Shown one piece after another: positions 62,298 through 64,000 of a stretch of 64,000 bases of DNA. Below the pieces are notes generated by a model, which made no database searches, was not told the origin of the DNA, and saw only the letters and a list, made by a program, of their open reading frames with translations. The translations under genes and the position numbers were made by a program. Each line of letters starts with the position of its first letter. Position 1 is the stretch's first letter. This stretch comes from Stratiolaelaps scimitus. Lineage: Eukaryota > Arthropoda > Arachnida > Mesostigmata > Laelapidae. The DNA lies in the NCBI GenBank assembly GCA_019614645.1, contig JABWDB010000001.1, forward strand, positions 30,931,501 to 30,995,500. Direction: 5' to 3'.

Positions 62298-62323
62298 CTC
62301 TCTCTCTCTCTCTCTCTCTCTCT
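62298..62323. repeat. (TC)n microsatellite
   Basis: About 13 TC units. Confidence 0.92.
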
Positions 62324-62767
62324 TGAGATCCCAATCTCTCGTTCACACACGCGCACACACTTTGCAGCCGCCGCCGTTGCCGCGTTGCCTGCTCTTTCCA
62401 GTCTCTCCCGCGTCGTGTCTTCGTGCTGTTGCTGCTGCCACCGCTTCCTCGACCACCACCACCACCGCCACCAACGCTACCGCCGCCGCCGCCGCCGTCG
62501 TTCAAATCCAAACTTGCAATTCACCAACACGTCGTGGCAACGACTGCCCTCCGGCAACAGAGGCGGCCGCTCTGCGCCGTGCCGTCCTAGTTGCCCTGCA
62601 CCGCCACACACCGTCAGTGGCATAGCAGCAGCAGCAGCAGAGAGCGTAACGGCAAGATTGTATGAAGGAGAAGTGAAAGCAGAAACTCTTCTCTCAGACC
62701 GCTCGCTATTTCCTCATTAGACGCCCACACGCGCGGACACACCGCTCCTCGTGCCCACCACCCCTTG

Positions 62768-62811
<44 letters not shown>
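62768..62811. repeat. Compound (CA)n(TA)n microsatellite
   Basis: Nine or ten CA units followed directly by about 13 TA units. Confidence 0.93.
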
Positions 62812-62829
62812 GAGACCTCTTTATATTAT

Positions 62830-64000
62830 ATATATTTCTCGAAATGTCTCTCCTCTCTCACACAGACACACACCCACGCAATGAAAACAACGGAAGCTAG
62901 CTGCTGCCTGCGTGTTAGCTGCTACGCGACGCAAACACCGAGACAGAGACAGCCTTAAATGACCGATTCAGAGAGATAATACATACGACAAAGACTATCG
63001 TCTCCTCACCATCTACGCGGTGCTCCAAACGTATCTCGCATCGGGGTGATATTTCTGCTGAATTTGTCCGAAACACTCTAGCATTCTCATTGGCACTTTC
63101 ACCAACAGCAGAGCGCTGGTTCAGAAGTCGTTTCGGGATAATCGTTTTAGCGTTAAATGCGAACGAAGTGGCGTAGACAAACAAGCTAGGCGGTTAGCGT
63201 TGAAACAGAGAAGTTTCTCTGTTTGTACCGCTACACAGTTGTTTCTTCCCGTGTGCTGGTTGTTAGTTATATGTCCCTCAGCAAACTTCACTCTGCTGTT
63301 CAATCTCGATGAGGATACTAACAGTCAACTAATGCTGTTCGCGTTCGCAACAAGGAATGCCGCGCAAAAATTGAACCATGTACAACAAAACACCCTGTGA
63401 TGCTTCTGGTTCCAACGGTTGAGCACAAATAGAAAATGGACGATGTCTCTATTTCGATTGTGTTAAACCCCAGGGCTCTGGGTCATCACCAATGCGAATC
63501 GTTCTTTGGGCGGGTCGTCCAACAACCGCCTCATTTCGAATGGACATGCATTCCCAACTTGCGGATGCCGACAGGCTAAACTGCGGATCCGGAAAAGGTG
63601 TCCAGGAAAAAGAAACACTCGAGGTGACTGACATATTATGTTGCGTGACTAACGACTGCTACCTCATTACTCGTTAATGGCACTAATAGGATAGGATCGG
63701 AATTAACTATGCATTACCTCAGTGGACTTGCTCGTTGATCGGCTAATTTATCCTTACAAACAGACACCTCTCGGAGAGCACAAAATTAGTATGTCACGCC
63801 GTGCATCTCAGGCTAGGATACACTGTTGTGAATTTCACAGTACATAGAGGGATATATGTTGTTGTCTTCGGGTAGGCCTCATTATGATGACAACGTGGAT
63901 AACGAGAGTGCCTTCAAATTCAATATGGCGTCGACATCTAGTCAGTGTTGCTGGTTGAAGGTCAGAAGCCACTCGGGAGATCTAGACAGTGTAGATAGTC
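62830..64000. other. Terminal stretch, no gene recognised
   Basis: No recognisable exon, repeat array or mobile-element motif. Short open frames only. Confidence 0.5.

Larger units (their letters stand above)
60000..62830. other. GC-rich, triplet-repeat-rich island
   Basis: Contains GCC/CAC triplets at 60102-60126, CAT triplets at 60375-60393, (AG)n at 60749-60774, GAC/GAT triplets at 61890-61920, (TC)n at 62298-62323, CAC/GCC triplets at 62452-62495 and a compound (CA)n(TA)n tract at 62768-62811. Open frames are low-complexity on both strands. It resembles the region just upstream of the frequenin exon and could be another leader exon or regulatory island; this is inference. Confidence 0.4.
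18306..64000 (+). other. First intron of frequenin (inferred, at least 45.7 kb)
   Basis: The donor at 18306 is strong, and no plus-strand open frame further on resembles the expected next exon (TEKEV..WYKGF..DCPNG) or any EF-hand loop. The simplest reading is one very long intron continuing past the window. It would then hold all the repeats and relics listed below. A separate gene nested inside cannot be excluded. Confidence 0.55.

Noticed and set aside
1..64000. CRISPR arrays, rRNA genes, bacterial operons and viral genes
   Set aside because: None seen: direct repeats are simple microsatellites or two-copy duplications, and the coding signals are spliced eukaryotic exons or decayed retroelements.

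Overview
This is a piece of a eukaryotic nuclear genome. Coding exons are short, bounded by GT/AG splice sites and separated by introns. Simple repeats are abundant, and there are decayed non-LTR retrotransposons and a tRNA-derived SINE family. The two recognisable genes, a monocarboxylate-transporter-like carrier and the first coding exon of frequenin/NCS-1, together with this repeat landscape, point to an invertebrate, most likely an arthropod. A chelicerate such as a mite or tick would fit, but nothing in the window proves that.

Layout. 1-3.5 kb: no recognisable gene. 3.64-7.54 kb (+): a complete six-exon gene for a 446-residue monocarboxylate-transporter-like major facilitator protein. 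All five junctions keep the reading frame, and a good poly(A) signal follows at 7761. Its first intron carries a tRNA-derived SINE on the minus strand. 7.6-9.2 kb: AT and CA microsatellites. 9.2-11.0 kb (+): a decayed non-LTR retrotransposon, with an endonuclease remnant followed by a reverse-transcriptase remnant with an intact YADD box. 12.3-15.4 kb: GC-rich sequence full of CAG/CAA/GGC triplets. 15.4-18.24 kb: an A/C-rich, T-poor plus strand that looks like a long 5' leader. 18242-18305 (+): first coding exon of frequenin/NCS-1, ending at a consensus donor.

I found no later frequenin exon. Unless the exon is a stray copy, 18.3-64 kb is therefore part of one first intron of at least 45.7 kb. 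This stretch alternates between AT-rich sequence and GC-rich islands full of triplet repeats (about 20.7-21.9, 23.1-24.7, 26.2-28.4, 38.0-41.4, 53.9-54.9, 56.5-57.9 and 60.0-62.7 kb). It holds relics of at least three more non-LTR retrotransposons (32.2-33.1, 37.7-37.8, 44.4-44.7 kb), a possible mariner fragment (47.6 kb), a possible Harbinger/HARBI1 fragment (51.8 kb), a second SINE copy (53.1 kb) and many (TA)n, (CA)n, (AG)n and AAT arrays. Three longer open frames of unknown meaning (20.9-21.8, 49.0-49.6 and 59.1-59.6 kb) are listed as candidates only.

The two genes are tandem on the plus strand and have no obvious functional link: one is a membrane carrier, the other a neuronal calcium sensor. 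I found no CRISPR array, rRNA, intact tRNA or intact mobile element, and no convincing new biological system. The points most worth checking are the SINE family, the long T-poor leader with the very large frequenin intron, and the unknown open frames.
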